Origin: Allosphingosinicella sp.
GTDB taxonomy: Bacteria > Pseudomonadota > Alphaproteobacteria > Sphingomonadales > Sphingomonadaceae
Length of the DNA stretch: 64,000 nucleotides
Direction: 5' to 3'
NCBI GenBank assembly: GCA_030447665.1
Contig: JAUJOJ010000001.1
Span: 224,466 to 288,465 of the forward strand
In this document: positions 21,506-31,374 of the stretch, in pieces
Numbering within the stretch: the stretch's first letter is position 1
Layout of the letters: each line of letters opens with the position of its first letter
Notes under the pieces: generated by a model
Databases searched by the model: none
The model's input: the letters and a program-made list of their open reading frames with translations, nothing else
Told to the model about the DNA's origin: nothing
Position numbers and translations under genes: made by a program

Positions 21506-21934
21506 TCAGCCCTCTGCGTTCTCGGTGGCGGGAGTAGCGGTCGGCGCCTCGGCACGAGCTTCCGGGCCGGGACGGGTGTCGCGGCGCTCGGCGATGCGGG
21601 CGGCCTTGCCGGTGCGGCCGCGCAGGTAATAAAGCTTCGCGCGGCGGACGACGCCGCGGCGGACGACGTCGATCGTCTCGATGTTCGGCGAATAAAGCGG
21701 GAAGACGCGCTCGACGCCCTCGCCGAACGAGATCTTGCGGACGGTGAAGGAGCTGCCGAGGCCGCGATTGGCGCGGGCGATGCAGACGCCTTCGAAATTC
21801 TGGACGCGGGTGCGATCGCCTTCGACGACGCGGACGCCGACGCGGAGCGTGTCGCCCGGGCGGAATTCCGGAATGGTCTTGGTGGCGGCGAACTGCTCGA
21901 TGGCCTCGGCCTCGAGCTGCTGGATGAGGTTCAT
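21506..21934 (-). CDS. rplS: 50S ribosomal protein L19
   Basis: L19 lies at the 30S-50S interface. The 142-residue frame starts [15 protein letters not shown] and has the family blocks [60 protein letters not shown] and [20 protein letters not shown]. The last 25 residues are an Ala/Pro/Glu-rich extension. It is six bases downstream of trmD, the usual partner, and is followed by a terminator. Confidence 0.97.
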   Translation of the reverse strand: MNLIQQLEAEAIEQFAATKTIPEFRPGDTLRVGVRVVEGDRTRVQNFEGVCIARANRGLGSSFTVRKISFGEGVERVFPLYSPNIETIDVVRRGVVRRAKLYYLRGRTGKAARIAERRDTRPGPEARAEAPTATPATENAEG

Positions 21935-21940
21935 GTCGTG

Positions 21941-22678
21941 TCAGCCTTCGTCTTCGCGCTGCGCGCCAGAGGGCGGAGGCCTTCGCGCGTCCCCGTGACG
22001 CTCGATCAGGTCCGGCCGCCTTAGCCGTGTATCGTCTTCCGCCCTCGCTTTCCGCCAGGCGGCGATCTTCGCATGATCCCCCGATCGCAGCACTTCGGGG
22101 ATCGTGCGCCCTTCCCACATCTGAGGTCGGGTATAATGAGGATATTCGAGGAAACCGGTTTCGAAGCTTTCCTCCTCACCGCTCGAAGCCGCGCCCATTA
22201 CGCCAGGGAGCAGCCGAACGCAAGCGTCGAGGACCACGAGCGCCGCCGTTTCCCCGCCGGAAAGCACATAGTCGCCGATCGACACCGGAAGGATGGGACG
22301 CGCCTCGAACAGGCGTTCGTCCATGCCTTCGAAACGGCCGCAGAGAATGGAGATGCCGGGGCCGGCGGCGAGCCCCCGCACCAGGCCTTGCGTGAGCGGC
22401 TTTCCCCGCGGCGTCATCGCCAGCAGCGGCGCGCCGGGCCGCCGCTCCAGCACATGATCGACGGCCGCGGCGAGCACATCGGCCCGCATCACCATCCCCG
22501 CCCCGCCTCCGGCCGGGCTGTCGTCGACCGAGCGGTGCTTGTCGGCCGCGAAGTCGCGGATCTGGACGGTATCGAGCGACCACTTCCCCTCGGCCATGGC
22601 GCGGCCGGCGAGGCTCAGGCCAAGCGGCCCCGGAAACATCTCGGGATAGAGCGTCAGAACGGTCGCGGCGAACGGCAT
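21941..22678 (-). CDS. trmD: tRNA (guanine-N1)-methyltransferase TrmD
   Basis: TrmD makes m1G37 in tRNAs and prevents frameshifting. The 245-residue frame is intact: [18 protein letters not shown] at the start, the knot region [20 protein letters not shown] and [20 protein letters not shown], then [20 protein letters not shown]. It is followed directly by rplS. Upstream, instead of rimM, comes a serine hydrolase gene ending four bases before this start, so trmD may now depend on that gene's promoter. Confidence 0.97.
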   Translation of the reverse strand: MPFAATVLTLYPEMFPGPLGLSLAGRAMAEGKWSLDTVQIRDFAADKHRSVDDSPAGGGAGMVMRADVLAAAVDHVLERRPGAPLLAMTPRGKPLTQGLVRGLAAGPGISILCGRFEGMDERLFEARPILPVSIGDYVLSGGETAALVVLDACVRLLPGVMGAASSGEEESFETGFLEYPHYTRPQMWEGRTIPEVLRSGDHAKIAAWRKARAEDDTRLRRPDLIERHGDARRPPPSGAQREDEG

Positions 22679-22682
22679 CCGC

Positions 22683-24188
22683 TCAGGGCGCGGCGATGGA
22701 GAAGCGCAACGCCTGGATGCCGGCGGGATTGGTCGGGGCGAGCAGCAGCTGCCCGTCGAGCTTGCCGCGGGCGCATTGCCACTGGAAGGTGCCCGACAAC
22801 GCGCCGGTCGGCAGGATCGGCGAATTGGTCCGGCAGTCGCCGACCTGCCCTTTCAGCCGCGCGAATTCGGCGCGCCAGTTCGCCGCCGACCGATCCATCA
22901 GGAAGTTCATTGCGAGCCGATCGCGGCCTGGGCCGATGTTGCCGGCGGCATACATTGCGCCCGCCGCACGATAAGCGGCGGCAAGCGCAACGCTGATCGG
23001 CATGGTGCGGCCGGTGAGGGCACCCGCCTTGTGGAGCGCGACGGCTGCGTCCCAAGCCGCACCCGAGCCGCCATTATAGGTTCGGTTCGAGAAGACGAAG
23101 ATGCCGATGCCGTGATCCGGCATGAGCATCATGTGCGAGCCATAGCCGGGATAGCCGCCGCCATGGCTGAGCGTCAGGCCGAGATCGCAGTCGACGGCGG
23201 CGATGAGCCCCATTCCATAATTGGCCGCCTGCCGGCATGCCGTCGCGCCGCTGGTGCCGAAACGCTGGCGCAATTGCGGGAAGTTCGAGCCTTGTGCCAT
23301 CTCGCGAAGGGTCGCGCGCCTGACCGGCCCCGTCTCTGAGTCGCTCCGTGCCGGCCAGGCGGAAAGCAGATAAGCCATCCACCTCGCATAATCATTGGCG
23401 CTCGTCTGGACCCCACCCATGGCGCCGAACACGCCGTGGCGCATCGTCGGCTCCTCGCTCCAGGCGTCATTCTCCCAGCGATAGCCGATCGCCCGTCGCT
23501 CGATCGGCCAGTCGCGCACCTCGTAACCGGTGCTGGTCATGCGCAGCGGCCGCTGGATCGTGCGGCCGATATATTGGTCGTAAGGCATGCCGGAGACGTT
23601 GGTGACGATTCGCCCAAGCAAGGCGTAGCCGAAATTCGAATATTCGAAGGCGAGCCCCGGGGCGCGGGTGAAAGGCACGCCCTCCGTCAACATCCGGGTG
23701 AACTCCGCCTCCGTGATGACCTGCTGCCGGTCCCCCCAAGGATCGTCGGTGACGAAGCCGGCGGCATGGTTGAGAAGATCGCGGACCCGGATACGCGGCG
23801 AATCCACAGTCGGATAGCGCCAGCTCCGCAGCTCCGGAACATAGGTCTCTGCCAGCGCATCGAGCGAGAGCCTGCCCTCGTCGCGAAGCCTCAGGATAGC
23901 CAAGGCCGTGAAAGCCTTGCTCATTGACGCGATCCTGAAAAGGCTGTCCGGCGTCACCGGCCGCCGTGCCTGAAGATCCTGGACGCCGAAGGCTCGGACA
24001 TGGACGAGCTGCCCATCGGCGACGATGCCGTAGACCAGCCCCGGCGCATGGCTTTCGACCTGGAAGTTGGAAAAGATCCTATCGATCTCCGGAATGGCTA
24101 CCGCAATCCGCTCCGGCGCTCCTTGCGCGGCCCCGACAGCGGGCACCAGCGCCAGAAGAGCGGTGAGCAACAGCTTCAGCATTTTCAT
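22683..24188 (-). CDS. Beta-lactamase-fold serine hydrolase (class C / PBP-like), secreted
   Basis: The protein has 501 residues with a signal peptide ([20 protein letters not shown]). It shows all three motifs of the penicillin-binding superfamily: SxxK in [10 protein letters not shown] (Ser about 88, Lys about 91), YxN in [12 protein letters not shown] (about 188) and HGG in [12 protein letters not shown] (about 362). Members include esterases, D-amino-acid peptidases and class C-like enzymes; true beta-lactamase activity cannot be inferred. A C-terminal domain of about 100 residues follows. It lies inside what is normally the rpsP-rimM-trmD-rplS string and abuts trmD by four bases. Confidence 0.88.
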   Translation of the reverse strand: MKMLKLLLTALLALVPAVGAAQGAPERIAVAIPEIDRIFSNFQVESHAPGLVYGIVADGQLVHVRAFGVQDLQARRPVTPDSLFRIASMSKAFTALAILRLRDEGRLSLDALAETYVPELRSWRYPTVDSPRIRVRDLLNHAAGFVTDDPWGDRQQVITEAEFTRMLTEGVPFTRAPGLAFEYSNFGYALLGRIVTNVSGMPYDQYIGRTIQRPLRMTSTGYEVRDWPIERRAIGYRWENDAWSEEPTMRHGVFGAMGGVQTSANDYARWMAYLLSAWPARSDSETGPVRRATLREMAQGSNFPQLRQRFGTSGATACRQAANYGMGLIAAVDCDLGLTLSHGGGYPGYGSHMMLMPDHGIGIFVFSNRTYNGGSGAAWDAAVALHKAGALTGRTMPISVALAAAYRAAGAMYAAGNIGPGRDRLAMNFLMDRSAANWRAEFARLKGQVGDCRTNSPILPTGALSGTFQWQCARGKLDGQLLLAPTNPAGIQALRFSIAAP

Positions 24189-24220
24189 ATTTTCGCCCCT
24201 GAGTTTCGCCGCCGCGAAGA

Positions 24221-24351
24221 CTAGACCAAGATCGCTTCAGGTTGAATCAACCTGAAGCCAGATTTGGACCTCAATCATCTGACTACTTCGATGGGATTCA
24301 CGCTTTCGGCGGAAGCGCGAAGCGCTTCCACCTCAAACGATCTGGCTCTAG
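24221..24351. repeat. CTAG-ended palindromic repeat (copy D, inverted orientation)
   Basis: The left end CTAGACCAAGATCG and the reverse complement of the right end CTAGAGCCAGATCG agree at 12 of 14 positions. On the minus strand it reads like the repeats at 19045 and 33284 (TTTGAGGTGGAAGCGCTTCG, then CGCCGAAAGCGTGAAT). It lies in the divergent gap between the serine hydrolase and the flavoprotein gene, where promoters are expected. Confidence 0.65.
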
Positions 24352-24434
24352 CCGCCCTTCCCGTCCGCGCCACCGGGAAGCAGGAAAAGCCATGCGGGAC
24401 GGGAACCAAGCCAACCCGCCCGCGCTAAGCGCCA

Positions 24435-25377
24435 ATGCAGGAAATGGATTATGATTGTCTGGTGATCGGAGGCGGGCCGGCGGGGCTCACTGCCGCCATC
24501 TATCTTACCCGCTATCATCTGTCGCTGAAGGTCGTCGATGCCGGCAAGAGCCGGGCAAGCTGGATTCCCTGCTCGCACAATCATGCCGGCTATCCGGGCG
24601 GGGTCGAAGGCAAGGAGCTGCTTCGGCTGATGCGCGAACAGGCGCAGATGTACGGCGCCTCGATCGAGACCGGACGCGTGACACGGCTCGACAAGATCGA
24701 GGGCGGCTTCATGGCCGAATGGGGCAGCGGCTCCGTTACCGCCCGGAAGGTTTTGCTTGCGACCGGCCTCACCAACCGCAAGCCGCCGATGGACGAGGAC
24801 CTCCACGACGAGGCGCTTTCGAAAGGTCTCATCCGCTACTGCCCGGTCTGCGACGGCTATGAGGTCACCGACAAAAAAGTGGGCGTGATCGGCAGTGGGT
24901 CGCACGGCGTCGCCGAGTCGGTGTTCTTGCGGGGCTTTACCGAGGACATCACCCTCATCGCGCCGGACCGCGCGCATGAATTCAGCGCGGACGACGTTGC
25001 CCGCATGAAGGAGTTCGGGATCAAGTGCGTCGACGGCCCCTGCCAGGCGGTGGCCGCCGTGGACAAGTGCATCACGGTCGCGACGCCCTATGGCGAGCAT
25101 ATCTTCGACAGCGTCTATCCGGCGCTGGGATCGGACACGCACACCGAGCTCGCCCAGCAAGTCGACGCTGAAATCGCGGCGGACGGGACACTGCCGGTCG
25201 ACGACCACCAGCGCACCAGCGTTCCCGGTCTTTACGCGGCGGGCGACGTCGCTCGGCCTCGACCAGATCAGCCATGCCATGGGCGAAGGCGGCGTCGCGG
25301 CCACGACGATGCGCAACGACCTCGCCAAGGAAAAGCCGATCATCCGCGAACGGCTCAAGGGCAATTCGATGCGCTAG
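24435..25377 (+). CDS. Thioredoxin reductase-like FAD/NAD(P) oxidoreductase (one frameshift)
   Basis: The N-terminus DCLVIGGGPAGLTAAIYLTR is a Rossmann FAD site. The redox-active pair lies in RYCPVCDGYEVTDK, and the NAD(P) site is VGVIGSGSHGVAESVF. Near 25247, after LYAAGDV, the frame is lost and the second FAD motif continues as LGLDQISHAMGEGGVAATTM, ending at 25377. An extra base or two missing bases around GACGTCGCTC would restore it to about 313 residues. The physiological partner is unknown, since thioredoxin is not nearby. It is on the strand opposite to the ribosomal genes that flank it. Confidence 0.88.
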
Positions 25378-25399
25378 ACGCAGTAAGACCAAGATCAGG

Positions 25400-25948
25400 T
25401 CAGGCGAGGAATGCAGCATCCAGGACGATCTTGCCGTCGTGGAGATCGGCGACGCCGCCGCGAAACGGAACCATGCTGCGCTTGCCGTCCGGCTTCTCGA
25501 TTTCGAGGATGTCGCCGGCACCGAAATTCTCGACCGCGACCACCGTCCCGAGCGGCTCTCCTTCGGCGCTTTCGCAGGGGAGGCCGATAAGGTCGGCATG
25601 ATAATATTCCCCCTCCTCCAGCGGCGGCAGCGCTGAGCGGGAGACGGTGATGAGCCGGCCGCGCAGCGCCTCGGCGGCGCTGCGGTCGGTGATCTCCGCA
25701 AAGCGGACGATGGGCGCCGCGCCGCCGGACTTCACGGACTTCACGGACTTCACGGTCAGGAGCCGGTCGCCGACCTGAACCGCCGTCTGGCGGCTCAGAC
25801 TTTCCAAGCTTTCGGCGAAAAGCTTCAGCCGGACCTCGCCGCCGATGCCGTGGGCACCTGCAATGGCGGCGAGCGTCACCTGCTGGTCGGGCTCGCCCTT
25901 CGGAGCGCCGAAGGGCGAAGACGCCCCCGGCGCCTCCGCTTTCGTCAT
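25400..25948 (-). CDS. rimM: 16S rRNA processing protein RimM
   Basis: RimM binds S19 and helps mature the 30S head. The 182-residue frame shows the family opening LAAIAGAHGIGGEVRLKLFA, the middle EALRGRLITVSRSALPPLEE, and the PRC-barrel part GEYYHADLIGLPCESAEGEP with GAGDILEIEKPDGKRSMVPF. A 9-bp triplicate (25727-25753, GGACTTCAC on the plus strand) encodes VKSVKSVKS in a surface loop. The ATG directly follows the rpsP stop with no gap. Confidence 0.95.
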   Translation of the reverse strand: MTKAEAPGASSPFGAPKGEPDQQVTLAAIAGAHGIGGEVRLKLFAESLESLSRQTAVQVGDRLLTVKSVKSVKSGGAAPIVRFAEITDRSAAEALRGRLITVSRSALPPLEEGEYYHADLIGLPCESAEGEPLGTVVAVENFGAGDILEIEKPDGKRSMVPFRGGVADLHDGKIVLDAAFLA

Positions 25949-26482
25949 TTACTCTGCCTTTTCAGCGCCGTCCGCCGGAGCGTTCTCGGGAGCGCCCTCG
26001 GCCGGCTCGGCAGTGGACTGGCCCTCATTGGGAGCCTCGTCGGCAGGCGTCGCCGCGCCGGCTTCGCCCTCGTCGCCGCCCGCCTCAGCGGTTTCGGCGA
26101 CGTCCGCAGTCGTTTCCTCGGCTTCCGCCGCCGCCGCGGCCAACTCGGCTTCGCGGGTCGCGCGCTCCTCGGCGCGCTCCTTGGCCTTCTCGCCGGGTTC
26201 GCCCTTGTTCGGGTTGGAGCGGGCGGCGCGCTCGAGCAGGCCCGCCTGGTCGAAGAAGCGATGGACGCGGTCGGAAGGCTTGGCGCCCACCGATAGCCAA
26301 TGGCGCGCGCGCTCGGTGTCGAGCTTCACGCGGTCCGGATTGTCCTTGGCGAGCAGCGGATTGTAGCTGCCGATGCGCTCGATGAACTTGCCGTCGCGCG
26401 AATTGCGGGCGTCGGTCACCACGATCTTGTAATAAGGACGCTTCTTCGCACCGCCGCGCGAGAGCCTGATTGCTACTGCCAT
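25949..26482 (-). CDS. rpsP: 30S ribosomal protein S16 with long acidic C-terminal extension
   Basis: The S16 core occupies roughly the first 85 residues ([40 protein letters not shown]). It is followed by a Lys/Arg-rich linker and a tail of about 70 residues made mainly of Ala, Glu, Gly and Pro, giving 177 in all against about 80-100 in most bacteria. Alpha-proteobacterial S16 proteins often have such tails, but this one is long. It is placed between ffh and rimM, as in the canonical operon. Confidence 0.96.
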   Translation of the reverse strand: MAVAIRLSRGGAKKRPYYKIVVTDARNSRDGKFIERIGSYNPLLAKDNPDRVKLDTERARHWLSVGAKPSDRVHRFFDQAGLLERAARSNPNKGEPGEKAKERAEERATREAELAAAAAEAEETTADVAETAEAGGDEGEAGAATPADEAPNEGQSTAEPAEGAPENAPADGAEKAE

Positions 26483-26555
26483 TTCGTCTTCCTTTCTTTC
26501 GCTCCCCGGCGAGGGCCGGGGTCCAGATTGGTTCCCGGCCTTCGCCGCGAAACAT

Positions 26556-28042
26556 TCATTTCTTCATGAACTTGTCGAAGCCGGGCGGCAGGTTGAACGG
26601 CGCCCCGCCCCCTGCTCCCGGCAAGCCGGGAAGACCGGCCGGCGGCGGCGCGCCGGCACCGGGCATCCCGCCCATGCCGCCGAGCATCCCGCCAAGGCCG
26701 CCGGCGCCGCCGCCGCCGAAGAGCGCGCCGAGCTTGCCGAGGCCGCCCATCTTTTTGATCTTCTTCATGGCCGACGCCATTTCCTGATGCATCTTCAGGA
26801 GACGGTTCACTTCCTGCACAGTCGTGCCGGACCCCTTGGCGACGCGGATCTTGCGTTTCGCGTTCAACAGCTCGGGCCGAGTCCGCTCCTTGGGAGTCAT
26901 CGACCCGATGATCGCGTCCAAACGCGGCAGCGTCTTGTCGTCCTGTGCCTTCTGCGCGACGCCCGCCATCTTCTTCATGCCGGGCAGCATTCCGGCCAGC
27001 GCGCCGAGGCCGCCCATGCGCTGCATCTGCTGGAGCTGGCCGCGAAGATCGTTGAGGTCGAACTCGCCCTTGGCCATCTTCTTGGCGAGCGCCTCGGCCT
27101 CTTCGACCTTGATCGTTTCCTGCGCGCGCTCGACCAGGCTGACCACGTCGCCCATGCCGAGGATGCGGCCGGCGACGCGGCCCGGATGGAATGGCTCGAT
27201 CGCGTCGATCCCCTCGCCCACGCCGGCGAACTTGATCGGCTTGCCGGTGACGGCGCGCATCGACAGCGCCGCGCCACCGCGGGCATCGCCGTCCATGCGG
27301 GTGAGGACGACGCCGGTGAGGTCGACCTCGCTGGTGAAGCTGCGCGCGACGTTGACCGCGTCCTGGCCGGTCAGCGCATCGACCACGAGCAGGGTTTCGG
27401 TCGGCGCGGCCACTTCCGCCACCGCCTTCATCTCGTCCATCAGAGCCTGATCGACGTGGAGCCGGCCCGCCGTGTCGAGCATCAGCACGTCATAGCCCTG
27501 GAGGCGTGCCGACTGGACCGCGCGGCGGGCGATGTCCACCGGCTGCTGGCCGGGCACGATCGGAAGCGTCGCGACGTTCGCCTGGCGCCCGAGCACGGCG
27601 AGCTGTTCCTGCGCTGCGGGACGCGCCACGTCGAGCGAGGCCATCATGACCTTCTTGCGCTCTTTCTCAGCAAGGCGCTTGGCGAGCTTGGCGGTGCTGG
27701 TCGTCTTGCCCGACCCTGCAGCCCCACCATCATGATGATGGCCGGGGGCGTCACGTCGACCGAAAGCTCGGCCGCCTCCGCGCCGAGCATGTCGATCAGC
27801 GCATCGTGGACGATCTTGACCACCTGCTGGCCGGGCGTCACCGACTTCAGCACCTGCTGGCCGACAGCCTGCTCCGTCGCCTTGTCCACGAACTCCCGCA
27901 CGACGGGGAGCGCGACATCGGCTTCCAGCAGCGCGATCCGGACCTCGCGCATCGCTGCCCGAACGTCCGCCTCGCTCAGCGCGCCGCGGCCGCGCAGGCG
28001 CTCGAAAACGCCGCTCAACCGGTCGCTCAGGCTCTCGAACAT
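26556..28042 (-). CDS. ffh: Signal recognition particle protein Ffh (one frameshift in the P-loop)
   Basis: Ffh binds 4.5S RNA and signal sequences and hands ribosomes to FtsY; both partners are also in this window (59897, 35559). The N domain starts at 28042 ([20 protein letters not shown]). The frame breaks at about 27717: IIMMVGLQG should continue [20 protein letters not shown], which needs a G run of four where three are read. The G domain resumes as [37 protein letters not shown] and [18 protein letters not shown]. The M domain ends with a Gly/Met-rich tail. Repaired length is 495 residues. Confidence 0.95.
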
Positions 28043-28228
28043 CGGCTCCGTCCTCCTCGATCGAACGTTAAACGCAAAAGCGCCGGCGGGCGAAACTCGC
28101 CGGCCAGCGCGCGTCAACGGACGCTCTCTTCAACCCATTCGTGCAAACGGGATGGCGCGCAGATAACCTCGTCATGGCGCGAAAGCAAGGTTTCGCGGGA
28201 GGACGAAGACGCTCCGGGAGCGGCCCGC

Positions 28229-28627
28229 TCAGCTCGTGAGTTTCGAGCCGAACTGGGCCTTTGCGGATAGCCGGCCGCTTCCTGCCGGTGGATCGGCTGT
28301 CAGCGTCCGAATGCTCGCCGGGTGCAGTTCCTCTTCGAACGAGCAACCGATCTGCCCGTCCTTCGCCCACACGACTGTTGCGCGCACCGCCTCCAAGCCG
28401 GGCAGCTTGATCAGCATCGAAGAACCCTGGCCCACCTCGGCTGCCGTGACGATCCGGAACCCCTGTTCGGAGATGTCGAGGACGTTCACCGGATGGGAAG
28501 ACACGCCTTCGCTTTCGAGGATTGCCGCGAAATTGACCGCCCGGCGGCGGGTTTGCCGCTGTTCCGCGCCGACGGCGAGGTACGCGACCTGAGCGGCAAC
28601 GGGCCGAGAGAGCTTGTTCATCTGCAT
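28229..28627 (-). CDS. PilZ-domain protein
   Basis: PilZ domains bind cyclic di-GMP. The 132-residue protein has an Arg-rich stretch QRQTRRRAVNF at about residues 23-33 and the second motif LDISEQGFRIV (D/NxSxxG) at about 50, then a beta-barrel pattern ending VVWAKDGQIGCSFEEE. Both binding motifs look intact. A GGDEF-EAL protein 3 kb away (31659) could supply or remove the ligand. It stands alone, with 186 bases before ffh. Confidence 0.85.
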   Translation of the reverse strand: MQMNKLSRPVAAQVAYLAVGAEQRQTRRRAVNFAAILESEGVSSHPVNVLDISEQGFRIVTAAEVGQGSSMLIKLPGLEAVRATVVWAKDGQIGCSFEEELHPASIRTLTADPPAGSGRLSAKAQFGSKLTS

Positions 28628-28729
28628 GAACTTATCGCACGTCGCCTAAAGCCTCCTTAATCGAGCGCGTCCGCGAATATCGTAATTTCCGCGTTCGGGC
28701 CCCGCAATCCCCCGCAGGCATCTTTCCTT

Positions 28730-29125
28730 ATGGCCTTTCCCTCGCCTCCCCCTAGTCGTTTCCGGCAGGAGGACCATGATGGGGGCGGCGGCGAAAATCT
28801 GGACGCGCAACTCGAGCCGATCGCGCAACTCCTGATCCTGATCATCATTCTAATCGGGGTCGCGACCCTCGCCTTCCTGATCATCAACAAGGTCGCGCGG
28901 CGCAGGTAGCAAAACCACAACAAGCTCTCCGCATCGCGGAGGACGAAGCACACCCAGGTCGATCTGCTTGGCGGCTCCGGCGCCGACAAGGAGGAGCCGG
29001 CGCGGCATCGCTCCGTGCACCAGCGGAGGCGGCGCAACAGCTCGCAGCACGCGATGATCGACATCCTGGCGCGGCCGAAAGAATCACCCGAAGGGGATTC
29101 TTCCGAAGGCAAGCCGACCGGTTAA
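28730..29125 (+). CDS. Small single-pass membrane protein interrupted by an in-frame TAG
   Basis: From ATG 28730 a 59-codon frame has a hydrophilic start and one membrane helix (LLILIIILIGVATLAFLII, about residues 34-52), ending in ARRR at a TAG (28907). The same frame then stays open for another 71 codons (NKLSASRRTKHTQVDLLGG...IDILARPKE) to a TAA at 29123. The third codon positions after the TAG remain rich in G and C, as in real genes here. The TAG may be an error or a true nonsense change (CAG would give Gln). The family is not recognised, and no strong ribosome site is seen. From 29126 to 29339 I see nothing further. Confidence 0.4.
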
Positions 29126-29339
29126 AACTACTCCGCTGCCATGGTCGCGCGGGCCAAAGGTGATCGTTGCGTGAACAAGCCTGGACCCAAGACAGCCAGC
29201 TTGCCGGTCCAAGATGCGCCGTTTCGCGGATTTTAACCCACCCCGAGTATCAAGCCCACCTTGCCACAGCTGCAGGCCAGCCATGCCGGCGATTGTCAGG
29301 CATGGCTCAGCCTCGGCAGGGGCTTTGGGGGGATCGTTG

Positions 29340-30344
29340 ATGTCGCTAAAGGAAGTCGTTCTGTCGGCCGCCCGCTCGGCAGGGCTCGCCGCTGCAGCGC
29401 GCAAGGCAACCGGCTCGCAGCTTCGGATTCTTGGCTACCACGGGCTTTGGCTGACGCCGGGCTATCAGTTCGGCAATTGCGTGTTCATGTGCCCGGAGGT
29501 GTTCGAAGCGCGAATGGCGCGGCTGAAGGGATCGGGGCAGCCCGTGCTTCCGCTCGCCGAAGCGGTCGACCGTCTCGCCAACGGCAGCCTTCCCGAGGCA
29601 GCGGTCGTGATCACCATCGACGATGGCTGGGTGTCCACCTTCACCCATATGCTGCCGGTGCTGGAGAAATACCGCCTCCCGGCCACTCTCTACGCCACGA
29701 CATGGTATGCCGGACGCGCGCTGCCGGTCGTCAACGTTGCGGTCGATTATCTCAGGGCTGCTGCCGGCAGGCTGGACATCGACGGCGAGGCGAAGGTCCG
29801 GGAGATCGAAGCGCTTCCGGTCGGTGAGCGGCTGGACGCGCTGAGGTGCTTCGGCGCGGAGCTCGGCGTCGACGAGGCCTGGCTCGAATTGCGGCAGTTC
29901 AACATCATGTCGGTCGACGAACTTGCCGAAGCACAACGGCGCGGCCTCGACGTTCAGCTTCACACCCATCGCCATATCGATGTCGAGGCGCACGTCGACG
30001 CACTGCCGCGCGAGCTGGACGAAAACAGGGCGTTCCTGCGCGCCGCGGTCGGCGATGCGCGCCTCGAGCATTTCTGCTACCCCAGCGGGACCAATCACCC
30101 GCGGGCGCGGGCGTTGCTCGCCGCCAACGGCGTGCGGTCCGGCACGCTTGTCACGGAGGGGCTGAACGCGCCGGGCAGCGATCCGCTCGCGTTGCGGCGG
30201 TTCCTTGACGGACGCAGCATCAGTGATGCGCGGTTCGATGCCTATCTTTCCGGCATCTTGCATTATATGGCGCATATGCCGCGAGTTCGCCCTCTGGTGT
30301 CGGGCCGACGCTCGTCCGCCGGGCGGGAGCGGCACCGTGGATAA
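29340..30344 (+). CDS. Polysaccharide deacetylase family protein
   Basis: This is a NodB-homology carbohydrate esterase. From ATG 29340 (MSLKEVVLSAARSAGL) it has 334 residues. The catalytic motif is AVVITIDDGWVSTF (Asp-Asp near residue 94) and the metal-binding His pair lies in DVQLHTHRHIDVE. Later motifs FCYPSGTNHPRARAL and the His/Leu region fit the family. No signal peptide is evident. The substrate is probably an envelope or capsular glycan. The next gene follows closely on the same strand, so the two likely form one unit. Confidence 0.85.
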   Translation: MSLKEVVLSAARSAGLAAAARKATGSQLRILGYHGLWLTPGYQFGNCVFMCPEVFEARMARLKGSGQPVLPLAEAVDRLANGSLPEAAVVITIDDGWVSTFTHMLPVLEKYRLPATLYATTWYAGRALPVVNVAVDYLRAAAGRLDIDGEAKVREIEALPVGERLDALRCFGAELGVDEAWLELRQFNIMSVDELAEAQRRGLDVQLHTHRHIDVEAHVDALPRELDENRAFLRAAVGDARLEHFCYPSGTNHPRARALLAANGVRSGTLVTEGLNAPGSDPLALRRFLDGRSISDARFDAYLSGILHYMAHMPRVRPLVSGRRSSAGRERHRG

Positions 30345-30383
30345 GAATGAAGCGCCCGCTCCGGCGGACGCATTGTTTCCCTC

Positions 30384-31298
30384 ATGGCGCGGGCGCGAGC
30401 CTATAAGGTGCGGCTGCAGGCTGCTTCCGGCGCTCTGGCGCAAATGCATCCAGGCCTCGGCGAGGCACTCGTTGCGCTGCCCTTCGCCCCGTTCGAGGCC
30501 GCTCACTGCTCCCGCAATATTGTTCGCCGATATAATCATGTGCCGGCCGAGGCGGCGACGCTTCTGGCAAGCGTGCCCGAAGGGCTTCGCGCCCCTTGGC
30601 TGTGTGCACTGCTGATCTGGCACATGAGCCGCTTCGACGAGGTCTTCGCAAGGACCGGTCTCCACAACGAATTCCGGCTCCATTACAGCGACGCCTTCCA
30701 CCGCATCCTCGATCAGATCGAGACCGCACCCAGTTTCGCCGAGCTCGACAACGATAGCTTCCTCAAGGATCTTTGGATCGCACGCGTCGTGATGATCCCG
30801 GCATTCGCCCAGGTCTGGTGGCCGCATTCAGGATTGGCGGCCAAGCGCGTGTTTGGCGCCGGTCCGGCCGCAGCCGCTTACGTGTTCCTGCGCTGCGGCG
30901 GGCGGCGGCCTTTGCTGGAAGGGCACACTCACGATCCAATGGCGAAAGCCTATTGGAACGAACAGGGCTGGGGCGAAGCGCTTCGGCTGGCGGCGCTCGC
31001 GCTCCCGGCCATGCCCCGGCTGCGCGGCGTTTTCGGCACGGCATGGTTCTACGATCCGGCGGTCAAGGAGGTGAGCCCCAGGCTGGGCTTTGCGCAGGAT
31101 CTGCAGGTCGGCCGCGGCGCCCATCGTCTCAAGATCGGCAGCAACGAAGCGGCGATCGCCAACGCCACCGCAACCTCTTCCGAACGCCGCCGTCGCTATC
31201 AGGACGGCGCCTATCTGCCGACCGATTACGCGGTCATCTGGTCACGCCGCGACCTTGCCTCCGCCTACTGCGCCGAGCCACCCGCCACCGCCTCGTGA
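30384..31298 (+). CDS. Conserved-looking protein of unknown function
   Basis: The 304-residue frame follows the deacetylase gene by 39 bases. It is rich in Ala, Arg and aromatic residues, with no clear signal peptide. Notable segments are CALLIWHMSRFDEVFARTGL, IPAFAQVWWPHSGLAAKRVF and GTAWFYDPAVKEVSPRLGFA. I do not recognise the family. The true N-terminus is uncertain: a GTG at 30337 in another frame (DKNEAPAPADALFPSWRGR) overlaps the upstream stop and would join only through an indel. Given its neighbour it may act in surface polysaccharide synthesis, but that is inference from position alone. Confidence 0.7.
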   Translation: MARARAYKVRLQAASGALAQMHPGLGEALVALPFAPFEAAHCSRNIVRRYNHVPAEAATLLASVPEGLRAPWLCALLIWHMSRFDEVFARTGLHNEFRLHYSDAFHRILDQIETAPSFAELDNDSFLKDLWIARVVMIPAFAQVWWPHSGLAAKRVFGAGPAAAAYVFLRCGGRRPLLEGHTHDPMAKAYWNEQGWGEALRLAALALPAMPRLRGVFGTAWFYDPAVKEVSPRLGFAQDLQVGRGAHRLKIGSNEAAIANATATSSERRRRYQDGAYLPTDYAVIWSRRDLASAYCAEPPATAS

Positions 31299-31374
31299 AG
31301 CTCGCAATGCTCATGGTGCAATTTCTTAACGAAGCTGCGCCACTGTCCGGGAAAAGTTGCTGAGGGGACGGCCA

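Noticed and set aside
22683..24188. The secreted serine hydrolase as a class C beta-lactamase resistance gene
   Set aside because: The SxxK, YxN and HGG motifs are shared by esterases and peptidases, and the protein has an extra C-terminal domain; resistance cannot be inferred.
26787..28166. A 459-codon plus-strand frame opposite ffh
   Set aside because: It is antisense to Ffh, whose GTPase motifs are clear.
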